From Rhodanobacteraceae bacterium (GTDB lineage: Bacteria > Pseudomonadota > Gammaproteobacteria > Xanthomonadales > Rhodanobacteraceae): a stretch of DNA of 64,000 nucleotides. Under the pieces are notes generated by a model that saw only the letters and a program-made list of their open reading frames with translations, had not been told where the DNA came from and searched no databases. Position numbers and translations under genes: made by a program. Shown here piece after piece: positions 39,655 to 48,249 of the stretch; the stretch's first letter is position 1, and each line of letters starts with the position of its first letter. Location: NCBI GenBank assembly GCA_004299555.1, contig SCQU01000026.1, positions 88,613 through 152,612 on the forward strand, given 5' to 3'.

Positions 39655-42330
39655 TCAGGCAGCGGCGCCGCCAGCGGCCAGCATTCGGGTCAGGATCTCG
39701 GTGAGGTCGGGTGAATGCTGGCCGGCCGCCAGCAATTGGCTGAGCGCGGCCCTGGCCGACGCACGGCGCAGGGGTTCCAGCCGCGGCCAGTCCTCGAAGG
39801 CCTTGGCAAGGCGTGCGGCGAGCTGTGGATTGCGGGCGTCGAGTTCGGCGAGCTTGGCCGTGAAGTAGCGGTGGCCGCCGCCATCGGGGCGGTGGAACGC
39901 CACCGGGTTGGCGCGCGCAAAGGCACCCAGGAGCGCGTGGACGCGATTGGGATTGGCCAGCGTGAATGCCGGATCGGACTCGAGCATCTGCACGGCTTCG
40001 AGCGTGGCGTAGTCCGGCTGGGTCGCCTGCAGCGTGAACCATTTGTCGAGGGTCAGCGCGTCGTCCTTGAAACGTTCGCGGTACCGCTTGATCGCAACAC
40101 CCGATTGCGGGGCGCCGCTGCGCACCAGCGCCGCCAGCGCCGACAGCCGGTCGGTCATGCCGCAGGCATCGCCAAATTGCGCGAATGCGAGCTGCGCGCC
40201 GGTGGCCGGGTCCTGCCGCACCAGCAGGGCCAGTACGCGGCCCTTGAGCCGGCGCCGGGCCGCGGCGTCCGCATCGAGCGCACCGGTTTCACCCGCGTTG
40301 AGTTCGCGATATACCCGCGCCAACCCGGCGCCCAGGCGCGTTGCGAGCGCGGCTTCAAGGGCACCACGCGCGGCGTGTACGGCATCCGGATCAAACGGCG
40401 CGCGGCCCGCACCCAGTTCCAGTGCGGACGGCGGCGTCAGGAGATCGGCCAGGAGTGCCGGATCGATGCCCGCGCGCGCAGCGAACAGCCGCGCCAGGAC
40501 CTCGAGCCACGCCTCGGTCGCCGCGTGGCCGCCGGTCTTGTCGAGCGTTTCCTCGAAAGCGCGCAGGGCCAGCTGTTGCGCCGCGTTCCAGCGGTCAAAG
40601 CCTTCGGTTTCATGCTGCACCAGCAGCGCAAGTTGCGCGGGCGTGTAATCAAATACCACGCGCACCGGTGCCGAAAAACCCCGCAGCAGGGAAGGCGTGG
40701 GCGCGCAGGCCACGTTGGTAAATACATAGCGGCGCCGGGTCTGGCCCAACTCCAGCACGCGTTCGCGACACGTGGCGCTGGCCTCGCCTTCCAGCTGCAG
40801 CGGCAGCGGCGTGCCATCGGCGGCCAACAGCGCCACGTTGAGCGGGATCGGTACCGCGCGCTTGCGGGGTTGGCCCGCCGTCGGCGGCGTGTGTTGCGTG
40901 AGGCTGAGGGTGTAACGCCGTTTCGCCGCGTCGTACGCGCCGTGCGCGCGGACTTCGGGCGTGCCCGCCTGCGCGTACCACTTGAGGTAAGCTGAAAGAT
41001 CCACCTGGTTGGCTTCGCCCAGCACGTTGACCAGATCGTCGATCGTGACCGCCTGGCCATCGAAACGTGAAAAATAGAGGTCCGTACCGCGGCGGAAACC
41101 CTCCGCGCCCAGCCTGCCCGCGAGCATGCGGATCAATTCGGCGCCCTTCTCATAGACGGTGGCCGTGTAGAAGTTGTCGACCGCCTGGTATTCGGCCGGA
41201 CGCACCGGGTGCGCCAGGGGGCCGGCGTCTTCCGGAAACTGCACGCGCCGCAACGCCGCCACGTCCTCGATGCGCTTGAGCGATGCCGAGTGCATCGCCG
41301 CGCAGAAGGCATGCTCGCGGAAGACCGTGAAGCCTTCCTTCAGGGACAACTGGAACCAGTCGCGGCAGGTGACGCGGTTGCCGCTCCAGTTGTGGAAGTA
41401 TTCGTGGCCGATCACGGCCTCGATGTGGCGGTATTCGTCGTCGGTGGTGGTGTCGGGGTCGGCCAGCAGATACTTCGAGTTGAAGATGTTGAGGCCCTTG
41501 TTCTCCATCGCGCCCATGTTGAAGTCGTGGGTGGCGACGACGTTGAATACGGGCAGGTCGTAGTTGCGGCCGTAAGCCTCCTCGTCCCAGCGCATCGCGC
41601 GCTCGAGCGCGCCCATCGCGTACTGGCAACGATCGATCGCGTCGGCTTCGGCCCAAAGGCGCAAGATCACGTCGTGACCATCGGCGGTGCGGTATGCACG
41701 CTCGATCTTTTGAAGGTGCCCGGCGACCAGCGCAAAGAGGTAACTCGGCCGCGGGTGGGGATCGACAAAGCGCGCAAAGTGGCGGCCGTCCGCCAGCGCG
41801 CCCGCTTGCACCTCCTCGCCGCCCGCCAGCAGCACGGGGAACCGCGCCTGGTCCGCGACCAGGGTGACGTCGTAGCGCGCCAGCACGTCGGGGCGATCGG
41901 GGAAGAACGTGATGCGCCGGAAACCCTGGGCTTCACACTGGGTCAAAAGGAAACCGTGCTCGCGCGAGCCCGAAAGATACAGTCCGCACAGCTGGCTGTT
42001 GGCCGCAGGATGGCTGCGCACGTCGAGTTCGAGCACGCTGCCCTCGCGCGCGCCCTGCAGCGTGAGGCCTGCGGCGTCGAGGTGGTAGTCCGCGTCGGTG
42101 AGCTCGCGGCCGTCCAGGCGCGCGGCGAGCAGTTCCAGATCTTCGCCGTCGAGACGCAGCGGTTCGTCGCGGTCGCGTGCGAGGGTGAGCGTTGAATGCA
42201 CCCGGGTGGCATCGATGCCGAGCTCGAACTTGAGCGCGACGTGGGTCACGCGCCACGCGGGGGGCCGATAGTCGGCGCGGCGGATCGTGGTGTCGTGCGG
42301 GGCGGTTGGGTGACGCGCGGGGCTGTCCAT
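39655..42330 (-). CDS. pepN: Aminopeptidase N (M1 metallopeptidase)
   Basis: Broad-specificity cytoplasmic zinc aminopeptidase. The 891 residues carry the GAMEN substrate-binding motif (273-277) and the zinc site HEYFH (309-313) with the downstream Glu 18-19 residues later. The N-terminal beta-saddle and C-terminal helical domain are of the proteobacterial PepN type (about 870 residues). The start at 42330 gives a short unconserved leader before the domain. It diverges from the dehydratase gene. Confidence 0.96.
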   Translation of the reverse strand: MDSPARHPTAPHDTTIRRADYRPPAWRVTHVALKFELGIDATRVHSTLTLARDRDEPLRLDGEDLELLAARLDGRELTDADYHLDAAGLTLQGAREGSVLELDVRSHPAANSQLCGLYLSGSREHGFLLTQCEAQGFRRITFFPDRPDVLARYDVTLVADQARFPVLLAGGEEVQAGALADGRHFARFVDPHPRPSYLFALVAGHLQKIERAYRTADGHDVILRLWAEADAIDRCQYAMGALERAMRWDEEAYGRNYDLPVFNVVATHDFNMGAMENKGLNIFNSKYLLADPDTTTDDEYRHIEAVIGHEYFHNWSGNRVTCRDWFQLSLKEGFTVFREHAFCAAMHSASLKRIEDVAALRRVQFPEDAGPLAHPVRPAEYQAVDNFYTATVYEKGAELIRMLAGRLGAEGFRRGTDLYFSRFDGQAVTIDDLVNVLGEANQVDLSAYLKWYAQAGTPEVRAHGAYDAAKRRYTLSLTQHTPPTAGQPRKRAVPIPLNVALLAADGTPLPLQLEGEASATCRERVLELGQTRRRYVFTNVACAPTPSLLRGFSAPVRVVFDYTPAQLALLVQHETEGFDRWNAAQQLALRAFEETLDKTGGHAATEAWLEVLARLFAARAGIDPALLADLLTPPSALELGAGRAPFDPDAVHAARGALEAALATRLGAGLARVYRELNAGETGALDADAAARRRLKGRVLALLVRQDPATGAQLAFAQFGDACGMTDRLSALAALVRSGAPQSGVAIKRYRERFKDDALTLDKWFTLQATQPDYATLEAVQMLESDPAFTLANPNRVHALLGAFARANPVAFHRPDGGGHRYFTAKLAELDARNPQLAARLAKAFEDWPRLEPLRRASARAALSQLLAAGQHSPDLTEILTRMLAAGGAAA

Positions 42331-42428
42331 TGCACAATTTTACCAGTGCATGCGGATGCTGCCGGTGCGTCGCGCGCCGGGCGCGCGCCTACACTGGTGC
42401 GGACACCCTGCAAGGCTGGCGCGCAGCG

Positions 42429-43403
42429 ATGGACAACCTTACTTCCCCGACACTGGCCGACATCCGTGCCGCCGCGGCGCGGATTGCGCCGTATGCACGC
42501 GTAACGCCGGTATTGACGGCATCCGCGTTGGATGCACGCGTCGGCGCCAGCTTGTTCTTCAAGTGCGAGGACCTGCAGCTCGGGGGCGCGTTCAAGTTTC
42601 GCGGCGCCTGCAATGCGGTGTGGTCGCTCAGCGACGCCGAAGCCCGGCGCGGCGTGGTGACGCATTCATCCGGCAATCATGGCGCGGCGCTGGCGCTGGC
42701 CGCGAAAACCCGCGGCATTCCTGCCCACATCGTGGTGCCGGAGGGCGCGGTTGCGGCCAAGCTGGCCAACATTGAACGGGCGGGCGGCATCATCCACCGC
42801 TGCGCGCCGACGCAGGCGGCGCGTGAAGCCGAGTGCGCGAAGGTGCAGCAGGCAACCGGGGCGACGCTGGTACACCCCTACGCCGATGCGCGCGTGATGG
42901 CCGGGCAAGGCACCGTGGTGCTGGAGCTCCTGCGGCAGGTGCCCGGCCTTGATGTGGTGCTGGTGCCGGTCGGCGGCGGCGGGCTCGCGTCGGGTTGCGC
43001 GATCGCGTTGGCCGCACTCGCGCCCGGGGTGCCGCTTTGGGGCGCCGAACCGGCGGGTGCGGATGACGCGTGGCAATCGCTGCAACGCGGCGAGCGCGTC
43101 ACCGGCGTGCAGCCGGACACCATCTGCGATGGTTTGCGCGCCACCATCGGTGTACCCAACCTCGCGTTGCTGCGCGAGCACCGGGTTGAAGTCATTCCGG
43201 TGGACGATGCCGCAATATTGTCCGCCATGCGCCTCTTGTGGGCCGAGTTGAAGCAGACCATCGAGCCGTCCTCGGCCACCGTGCTGGCCGCGGCGCTGGC
43301 GCAGCGCGGACGCCTGGCGGGCAAGCGCGTAGGGTTGGTGCTGACCGGCGGCAACGTGGATCTGGATGCGGTGCAGGCGTTGTTGACGCGCGTGCGGCCG
43401 TGA
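42429..43403 (+). CDS. PLP-dependent threonine/serine dehydratase-like enzyme
   Basis: Fold-type II PLP enzyme of 324 residues. The PLP lysine is in GGAFKFRGACNA (Lys56), with SSGNHG (80-85) and the phosphate-binding PVGGGGLASG. No C-terminal ACT regulatory domain is present, so it belongs with catabolic dehydratases, serine racemases or hydroxyaspartate ammonia-lyases rather than biosynthetic IlvA. The exact substrate cannot be read from sequence. The ATG at 42429 starts the conserved region. Confidence 0.88.
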   Translation: MDNLTSPTLADIRAAAARIAPYARVTPVLTASALDARVGASLFFKCEDLQLGGAFKFRGACNAVWSLSDAEARRGVVTHSSGNHGAALALAAKTRGIPAHIVVPEGAVAAKLANIERAGGIIHRCAPTQAAREAECAKVQQATGATLVHPYADARVMAGQGTVVLELLRQVPGLDVVLVPVGGGGLASGCAIALAALAPGVPLWGAEPAGADDAWQSLQRGERVTGVQPDTICDGLRATIGVPNLALLREHRVEVIPVDDAAILSAMRLLWAELKQTIEPSSATVLAAALAQRGRLAGKRVGLVLTGGNVDLDAVQALLTRVRP

Positions 43404-43469
43404 CCGCAGCGGCCGTTGGCCGCGCATGGAGTACCATGGCCGGATGGACCGGATTTTTGCGAGGTGAGC

Positions 43470-43649
43470 GTGGCCAAGCCCAACTATTCATACGAAAAGC
43501 ATCAACGCGAACTGGCGAAGAAGAAAAAGAAGGAAGCAAAGAACCAGCGCAAGCTCGCCAAGAGCCCGGCGCCGGCCGCAGCAACAGCTGAAGTGTCGTC
43601 TGCTGCACCGGCACCTGCCGGTGCCGACAAATCAGCTGGCAATACCTGA
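43470..43649 (+). CDS. Small Lys-rich conserved-type protein
   Basis: A 59-residue, very basic protein with a VAKPNYSYEKHQRELAKKK head and an Ala/Pro/Ser-rich tail. Similar KPNYSYEK...KKKKKEEK micro-proteins occur widely in gammaproteobacteria without known function. The GTG at 43470 is chosen because GAGG stands five bases before it. It ends 15 bp before the RRM gene, so the two are probably co-transcribed, which hints at an RNA-associated role (inference). Confidence 0.7.
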   Translation: MAKPNYSYEKHQRELAKKKKKEAKNQRKLAKSPAPAAATAEVSSAAPAPAGADKSAGNT

Positions 43650-43664
43650 CTTGGAGTCTTTGGA

Positions 43665-43967
43665 ATGCAACAAAACAAGCTTTATGTTGGCAACTTCCCG
43701 TACTCGGTGGATGAAGCGCAGTTGCGCGAACTGTTCACGCCGTACGGTGAAATCAGCGAATTGGCCTTGATCATGGATCGCGAGACCGGTCGCCCGAAGG
43801 GGTTCGCGTTCATCACCTTTGCTTCCCAGCAGTCCGCCGAGAAGGCGTTGGAGCTGAATGGCCGTGACCTGGGCGGACGCCCGTTGAAGGTCAACATGGC
43901 CATGGAGCGCGAGGCGCACGGTGGCGGCGCTCGTCGCGGTGGTGGCGGCCGCGCGCCGCGCTGGTAA
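43665..43967 (+). CDS. RRM-type RNA-binding protein
   Basis: A 100-residue single RNA-recognition-motif protein. RNP2 is LYVGNF (6-11) and RNP1 is KGFAFITF (45-52). A short Gly/Arg-rich tail (GGGARRGGGGRAPRW) follows, resembling cold-inducible bacterial and cyanobacterial Rbp proteins. It is likely a cytoplasmic RNA chaperone. A good ribosome-binding site (TTGGAGT) precedes the ATG. An inverted repeat lies just after its stop. Confidence 0.94.
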   Translation: MQQNKLYVGNFPYSVDEAQLRELFTPYGEISELALIMDRETGRPKGFAFITFASQQSAEKALELNGRDLGGRPLKVNMAMEREAHGGGARRGGGGRAPRW

Positions 43968-44396
43968 TTTGAGTCGATGGCCTGAGGGAGTCGCCCGGGC
44001 ACGCTGGCGGCGACTCCCGCCCAAACGGGATCCACTGGACGTTCGCCTGGTACCGGCGCCGCGGCCAGCATTTTGCTGCGCGAGGGTTGGCGCAACCCGC
44101 GCTGCGGCGACCGGCACCGCACGTGATCGACGTCATCCGGGGGTTGACCCCTTTCGCGTTCCGCACCACAATGCGCGCGCCGGGAGGCGCGTCACGCTCG
44201 CGGCACTGTCCTTCATCAATGAAGACCATGGACGTACACCCTAGTCGCACCGCCGGCACCTGCTTGCATCGGGTGGCGGCGGCACAAACCGAAACCTTCC
44301 GTGGCGATTGCGCCCGGACGGCTGGCACGCGCCTAGACTAGGCGTCCGGCCCGTCCCCGAGCAACGCTGCGGCGCTGCTTGAAGAGGAGATGGGCC
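43968..44396 (+). other. Intergenic region after the RRM gene
   Basis: No supportable gene. It holds a perfect 10-bp inverted repeat (GGGAGTCGCC at 43986-43995 and GGCGACTCCC at 44009-44018), a possible terminator without a T-run. A promoter-like pair TTGACC/CACAAT sits at 44144-44172. It leads into the small ORF at 44397 and the P-type ATPase gene. Confidence 0.5.
44144..44172 (+). promoter_or_regulatory. Possible promoter upstream of the small ORF and mgtA-like gene
   Basis: TTGACC (44144-44149), a 17-bp spacer and CACAAT (44167-44172). Spacing is ideal and the hexamers moderate. If used, the transcript would have a leader of over 600 nt before the P-type ATPase gene, with the 46-codon ORF inside it. 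Confidence 0.35.
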
Positions 44397-44537
44397 ATGA
44401 ACCTCCTTCGCAATTTCCTGCGCGCGCGCCTGATCAATCGGCAGGCGCATCTGAACCGCCGTGACGTTCGCCGTCGCGAATGGCACGTGACCGTGCCCGC
44501 CCCCCGCGCGCTCGAACGGCGCCAGGCTGCGGCGTGA
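44397..44537 (+). CDS. Small Arg-rich ORF in the mgtA-like leader
   Basis: A 46-codon ORF, MNLLRNFLRARLINRQAHLN at its start, then an RRDVRRREWH cluster and an Ala-rich end. About a quarter of residues are Arg. GAGGAG stands 10 bp before the ATG, a good ribosome-binding site. It is not recognised. Its place about 270 nt ahead of a magnesium-transporter-type ATPase gene suggests a leader peptide, as mgtA genes of enterobacteria have one; that is inference. It could also be an independent micro-protein or chance. Confidence 0.45.
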   Translation: MNLLRNFLRARLINRQAHLNRRDVRRREWHVTVPAPRALERRQAAA

Positions 44538-44806
44538 GCGCCGGCATCTTCACATCGGGGCTGCGGCCCCCACCACGAACGGTGTCGCGCCGCGGGTGCG
44601 GCGCTGTCGTGGCCAGCCAGGCCATGGCGGGCCGTTCGGGTCGTCATGGGTCTGGATGGTTTGGTTCCCCAGGCGACCGTACCGCGCGGCGCTCCGGGAT
44701 GCGTGTACGAACATCGCCGCGAACACGCGCGCACCCGTCCTTGTCGTAGACCCGCAACCCCTTCCCGGTTCCGTGGTCGTCACCCCTCACGCCATGGAAT
44801 CGAGTG
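44538..44806 (+). other. Leader region before the mgtA-like gene
   Basis: No further gene seen in 269 bp. GC-rich hairpins are present, including GCGCCGC-GGGT-GCGGCGC at 44587-44604 and GGGGC-TGC-GGCCCC around 44557-44570, which could act in the mRNA leader. No recognised riboswitch consensus was identified by eye. Confidence 0.4.
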
Positions 44807-47455
44807 ATGTCTGGCCCCCCTTCCCAACCCAAGGCTGGTGCCGTACCGGCAGGCAAGGCCGCCCATGCGCGGCCGGCGGTCGCGGCCTGGGCGTGGAGCG
44901 ACGCGCAGGCGTTGCTGGCGTCGCTGGAAACCACCCTGGCCGGTCTCGACGAGGAGCAGATCGAAGCGCGCCTCGATCGCGATGGCATCAATGAAGCCGC
45001 GCATGAAAAGCCGCCGCACTGGTCGCTGCAGCTCGCGCGCACGTTCAAGAACCCGTTCATCGTCGTGTTGCTGGTGCTGGCGGGCGTGCAGCTCGCCACT
45101 TCGCCCCATGACCTGACCGGGCCGGCCATCATCCTGGTGATGGTGCTCATCAGCGTGGGTTTGAATTTTTCGCAGGAGTTCCGTTCCTCGCGCGCGGCCG
45201 AAAGGCTGAAGGCGATGGTGCGCAACACGGCGACCGTGACGCGGCGCGCGTCCGACGGGCACTCCGAACGGATCGAAGTGCCCGTGGTCGAGCTGGTCGC
45301 GGGCGACATCGTGCATCTGTCCGCGGGTGACATGGTGCCGGCGGACCTGCGCCTGCTGGCCGCCAAGGATCTGTTCATCTCGCAGGCGATCCTGACCGGC
45401 GAGTCGCTGCCGGTCGAAAAGACCGCGCCGGATCCGGCGGCACCGGCGAACGCACAGGCCGCCGCGCTGGAGCTGCCGACGGTCTGCTACCTGGGCACCA
45501 ACGTCGTCAGTGGCAGCGCCACCGCGGTGGTGGTGGCGACCGGCCCGCGCAGTTACCTCGGCTCGTTGGCGCACACGCTGACCGGCCAGCGCGAGATGAC
45601 CAGTTTCGACCGTGGCGTGAAAAGCGTGTCGTGGCTGCTGATCCGCTTCATGGCGGTGATGGTGCCGATCGTGTTTTTGATCCAGGGCTTCGGCAAGGGC
45701 AGCTGGCTGGAGGCCTTCCTGTTCGCGATCTCGGTGGCGGTCGGCCTGACGCCGGAGATGCTGCCGCTCATCGTCACCGCCAACCTCGCGAAAGGGGCGC
45801 TGGCGATGAGCAAGCGCAAGGTCGTGGTCAAGCAACTCAATGCGATCCAGAACTTCGGCGCGATGGATGTCCTGTGTACCGACAAGACCGGCACCCTGAC
45901 CCTCGACCGGATCGTGCTGGAGCACCACCTCGATCTTGACGGCGAGGAGTCGGACGATGCACTCGAATTCGGCTACTTGAACAGCCACTTCCAGACCGGC
46001 CTCAAGAACCTGATGGACAAGGCGGTGCTGGCGCATCGCGACCTTGAAGCGTCGCTCGCGAAGTGGAAGGTGGTTGACGAGATTCCCTTCGACTTCCAGC
46101 GCCGGCGCATGTCGGTGGTGCTGACGCAGGGGGACGGCGATGACCTGCTGGTGTGCAAGGGTGCGGTCGAGGAAATGCTGCAGATCTGTGCGTTTGCGCG
46201 CGAAGGCGACCGGGACATTCCGCTCACCGACCATCGGCGCGAAACCATCCGCGACCTGACCCACGGCCTCAACGACGACGGCTTGCGCGTGCTGATCGTC
46301 GCCGTGAAGCGCCAGCCGGCGGCGGGCCGCGCGTACGGCATTGCCGACGAAGCCGGCCTGACCGCAATCGGCTGCCTCGCCTTCCTCGATCCGCCCAAGG
46401 ACAGCGCGCGCACCGCAATCGCGGCGTTGCATCATCACGGCGTCGCCGTAAAGGTGATCACGGGCGACAACGAACTGGTGACCCGCAAGATCTGCCGTGA
46501 GGTCGGACTTGACGTTGCGCACTCGGTGCTGGGCGCCGACATCGAGGACCTGGACGACCCGGCACTGGATGACCTTGTGGCGCGCACCACCGTGTTCGCC
46601 AAGATGTCGCCGCTGCAGAAGTCACGCGTGGTCGCATCGCTGCAGCGGCGCGGCCACACCGTCGGTTTCCTGGGGGACGGCATCAACGACGCGGCGGCGC
46701 TGCGGCGTGCGGACGTCGGCATTTCGGTGGATACCGCGACCGACATCGCCAAGGAGTCGGCCGACATCATCCTGCTCGAAAAAAACCTGATGGTGCTGGA
46801 GGAAGGCGTGCTGGAGGGCCGCATCATCTTCGGCAACATCATCAAGTACATCAAGATGACGGCCAGCTCCAACTTCGGCAACGTCTTCAGCATCCTGATC
46901 GCGAGCATCTTCCTGCCCTTCCTGCCGATGCTGCCGTTGCAGATCCTGGTGCTGAACCTGCTGTATGACATCTCGCAGCTGTCGATCCCGTTCGACCGGA
47001 TGGACGAGGAGTACATCAAGCGGCCGCGCAAGTGGGACGCGGGCGACATCGGGCGTTTCATGGTCTGGATCGGGCCGACCAGCTCGGTGTTTGACATGAC
47101 GACGTTCGCGCTGCTGTGGTTCTGGTTCGGGGCCAATGCGCCCGCGCACCAGGCGTTCTTTCAATCGGGCTGGTTCGTCGAGAGCCTGCTGACCCAGACG
47201 CTGGTCGTCCACATGATCCGCACCCGCAAGATTCCGTTTCTGCAAAGCTCCGCCGCGGCGCCGGTGCTGGCCCTCACCACCGCGATCATCGCGATCGGCA
47301 TCGCCATTCCCTATACCGGCCTTGGCCGCAAGCTCGGCATGGTGGAAATGCCGCTGGGATACTTTGGCTGGCTGGCCGCAACCGTGGTCGCCTATTGCGT
47401 GCTGACGCAGGCCGTGAAGGTGATTTACATGCGCCGGTTTGCGCATTGGCTGTGA
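44807..47455 (+). CDS. mgtA: MgtA-like P-type ATPase (magnesium transporter family)
   Basis: Large inner-membrane ion pump of 882 residues, probably importing Mg2+. The phosphorylated Asp lies in DKTGTLT (Asp359); the LTGES actuator motif and GDGINDAAALRRADVGISV hinge are present. Membrane helices include VGLTPEMLPLIVTANLAKGA, which is characteristic of the P3B MgtA/MgtB class. The ATG at 44807 is used; an adjoining GTG at 44804 would add one residue. Expression may be controlled through the long upstream leader. Confidence 0.92.
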   Translation: MSGPPSQPKAGAVPAGKAAHARPAVAAWAWSDAQALLASLETTLAGLDEEQIEARLDRDGINEAAHEKPPHWSLQLARTFKNPFIVVLLVLAGVQLATSPHDLTGPAIILVMVLISVGLNFSQEFRSSRAAERLKAMVRNTATVTRRASDGHSERIEVPVVELVAGDIVHLSAGDMVPADLRLLAAKDLFISQAILTGESLPVEKTAPDPAAPANAQAAALELPTVCYLGTNVVSGSATAVVVATGPRSYLGSLAHTLTGQREMTSFDRGVKSVSWLLIRFMAVMVPIVFLIQGFGKGSWLEAFLFAISVAVGLTPEMLPLIVTANLAKGALAMSKRKVVVKQLNAIQNFGAMDVLCTDKTGTLTLDRIVLEHHLDLDGEESDDALEFGYLNSHFQTGLKNLMDKAVLAHRDLEASLAKWKVVDEIPFDFQRRRMSVVLTQGDGDDLLVCKGAVEEMLQICAFAREGDRDIPLTDHRRETIRDLTHGLNDDGLRVLIVAVKRQPAAGRAYGIADEAGLTAIGCLAFLDPPKDSARTAIAALHHHGVAVKVITGDNELVTRKICREVGLDVAHSVLGADIEDLDDPALDDLVARTTVFAKMSPLQKSRVVASLQRRGHTVGFLGDGINDAAALRRADVGISVDTATDIAKESADIILLEKNLMVLEEGVLEGRIIFGNIIKYIKMTASSNFGNVFSILIASIFLPFLPMLPLQILVLNLLYDISQLSIPFDRMDEEYIKRPRKWDAGDIGRFMVWIGPTSSVFDMTTFALLWFWFGANAPAHQAFFQSGWFVESLLTQTLVVHMIRTRKIPFLQSSAAAPVLALTTAIIAIGIAIPYTGLGRKLGMVEMPLGYFGWLAATVVAYCVLTQAVKVIYMRRFAHWL

Positions 47456-47670
47456 TCGGCGAGGTTCTGCCTGCGTCTGCGCGCCGGCTGATGCCGTTGC
47501 GGCGAAAGCCGCCACAACCAGTGCGCCCGGCGTGGCGGCTTCAGCCCCTTCCAGTCGCTGAAACCCCCTTGGTGCGCACCGCGGTGTCAGGCAACGCCGC
47601 GTCGACCGCTTCGCGGTCCGGCCGTCCATGGCCTACACTGCCCTGGAGCGTACCGTCTGCGAGGCGTGCC

Positions 47671-48156
47671 ATGAGTGGCGTTTACGATTTTGAAGCCAAG
47701 CTGCTGGATGGCACGCCGCAGAAGCTCGATGCCTATCGGGGCAAGGTGTTGCTGATCGTCAATGTCGCCTCGAAGTGCGGTTTCACCCCGCAGTACGCAG
47801 GATTGGAAGCGTTGTATCGCGCGCACCGGGATGCGGGTTTCGCGGTACTCGGGTTTCCGTGCAACCAGTTTGGCCACCAGGAGCCCGGCGACGCAGCCGA
47901 AATCCGTGCTTTTTGTTCCACCCACTACGCCGTGACGTTTCCGCTCTTCGCCAAGATCGACGTGAATGGCGCCAACACGCATCCGTTGTACCGGTTCCTG
48001 AAACACGCCGCGCCGGGTCTGCTGGGCAGTGAAGCCATCAAGTGGAACTTCACCAAGTTCCTGATTGATCGCGAGGGCAACGTGGAACGCCGGTACGCAT
48101 CGGCCGACACGCCGGACAAGGTTGACAAGGACCTCGTCAGGTTGTTGCTGGAGTAA
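47671..48156 (+). CDS. Glutathione peroxidase family protein (BtuE/GPx-like)
   Basis: Thiol peroxidase of 161 residues that reduces peroxides, probably with thioredoxin or glutathione as donor. The catalytic triad is visible: peroxidatic Cys36 in NVASKCGFTPQY, Gln in FPCNQFG (Gln66) and Trp in KWNFTKF. The catalytic position is Cys rather than selenocysteine. The preceding 215 bp after mgtA contain no gene. It converges on dnaG. Confidence 0.94.
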   Translation: MSGVYDFEAKLLDGTPQKLDAYRGKVLLIVNVASKCGFTPQYAGLEALYRAHRDAGFAVLGFPCNQFGHQEPGDAAEIRAFCSTHYAVTFPLFAKIDVNGANTHPLYRFLKHAAPGLLGSEAIKWNFTKFLIDREGNVERRYASADTPDKVDKDLVRLLLE

Positions 48157-48249
48157 TGCCGGCACCCGATCCCCCGGCGGGTTGAAGGCAGGCAGTCCGC
48201 GTGGCGTTCGGCCTGGAGCGCCGGCTTCGCCCCGAAGGAGTAATGCGCG

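Noticed and set aside
44326..44341. CTGGCACGCGCCTAGAC as a second sigma-54 promoter
   Set aside because: The -24 part fits but the -12 GC is absent at the required spacing.
44780..46522. 580-codon minus-strand frame over the MgtA-like gene
   Set aside because: Antisense to a P-type ATPase with all its catalytic motifs on the plus strand.
47671..48156. Possible selenocysteine in the glutathione peroxidase
   Set aside because: The catalytic codon is a cysteine codon and there is no in-frame TGA.
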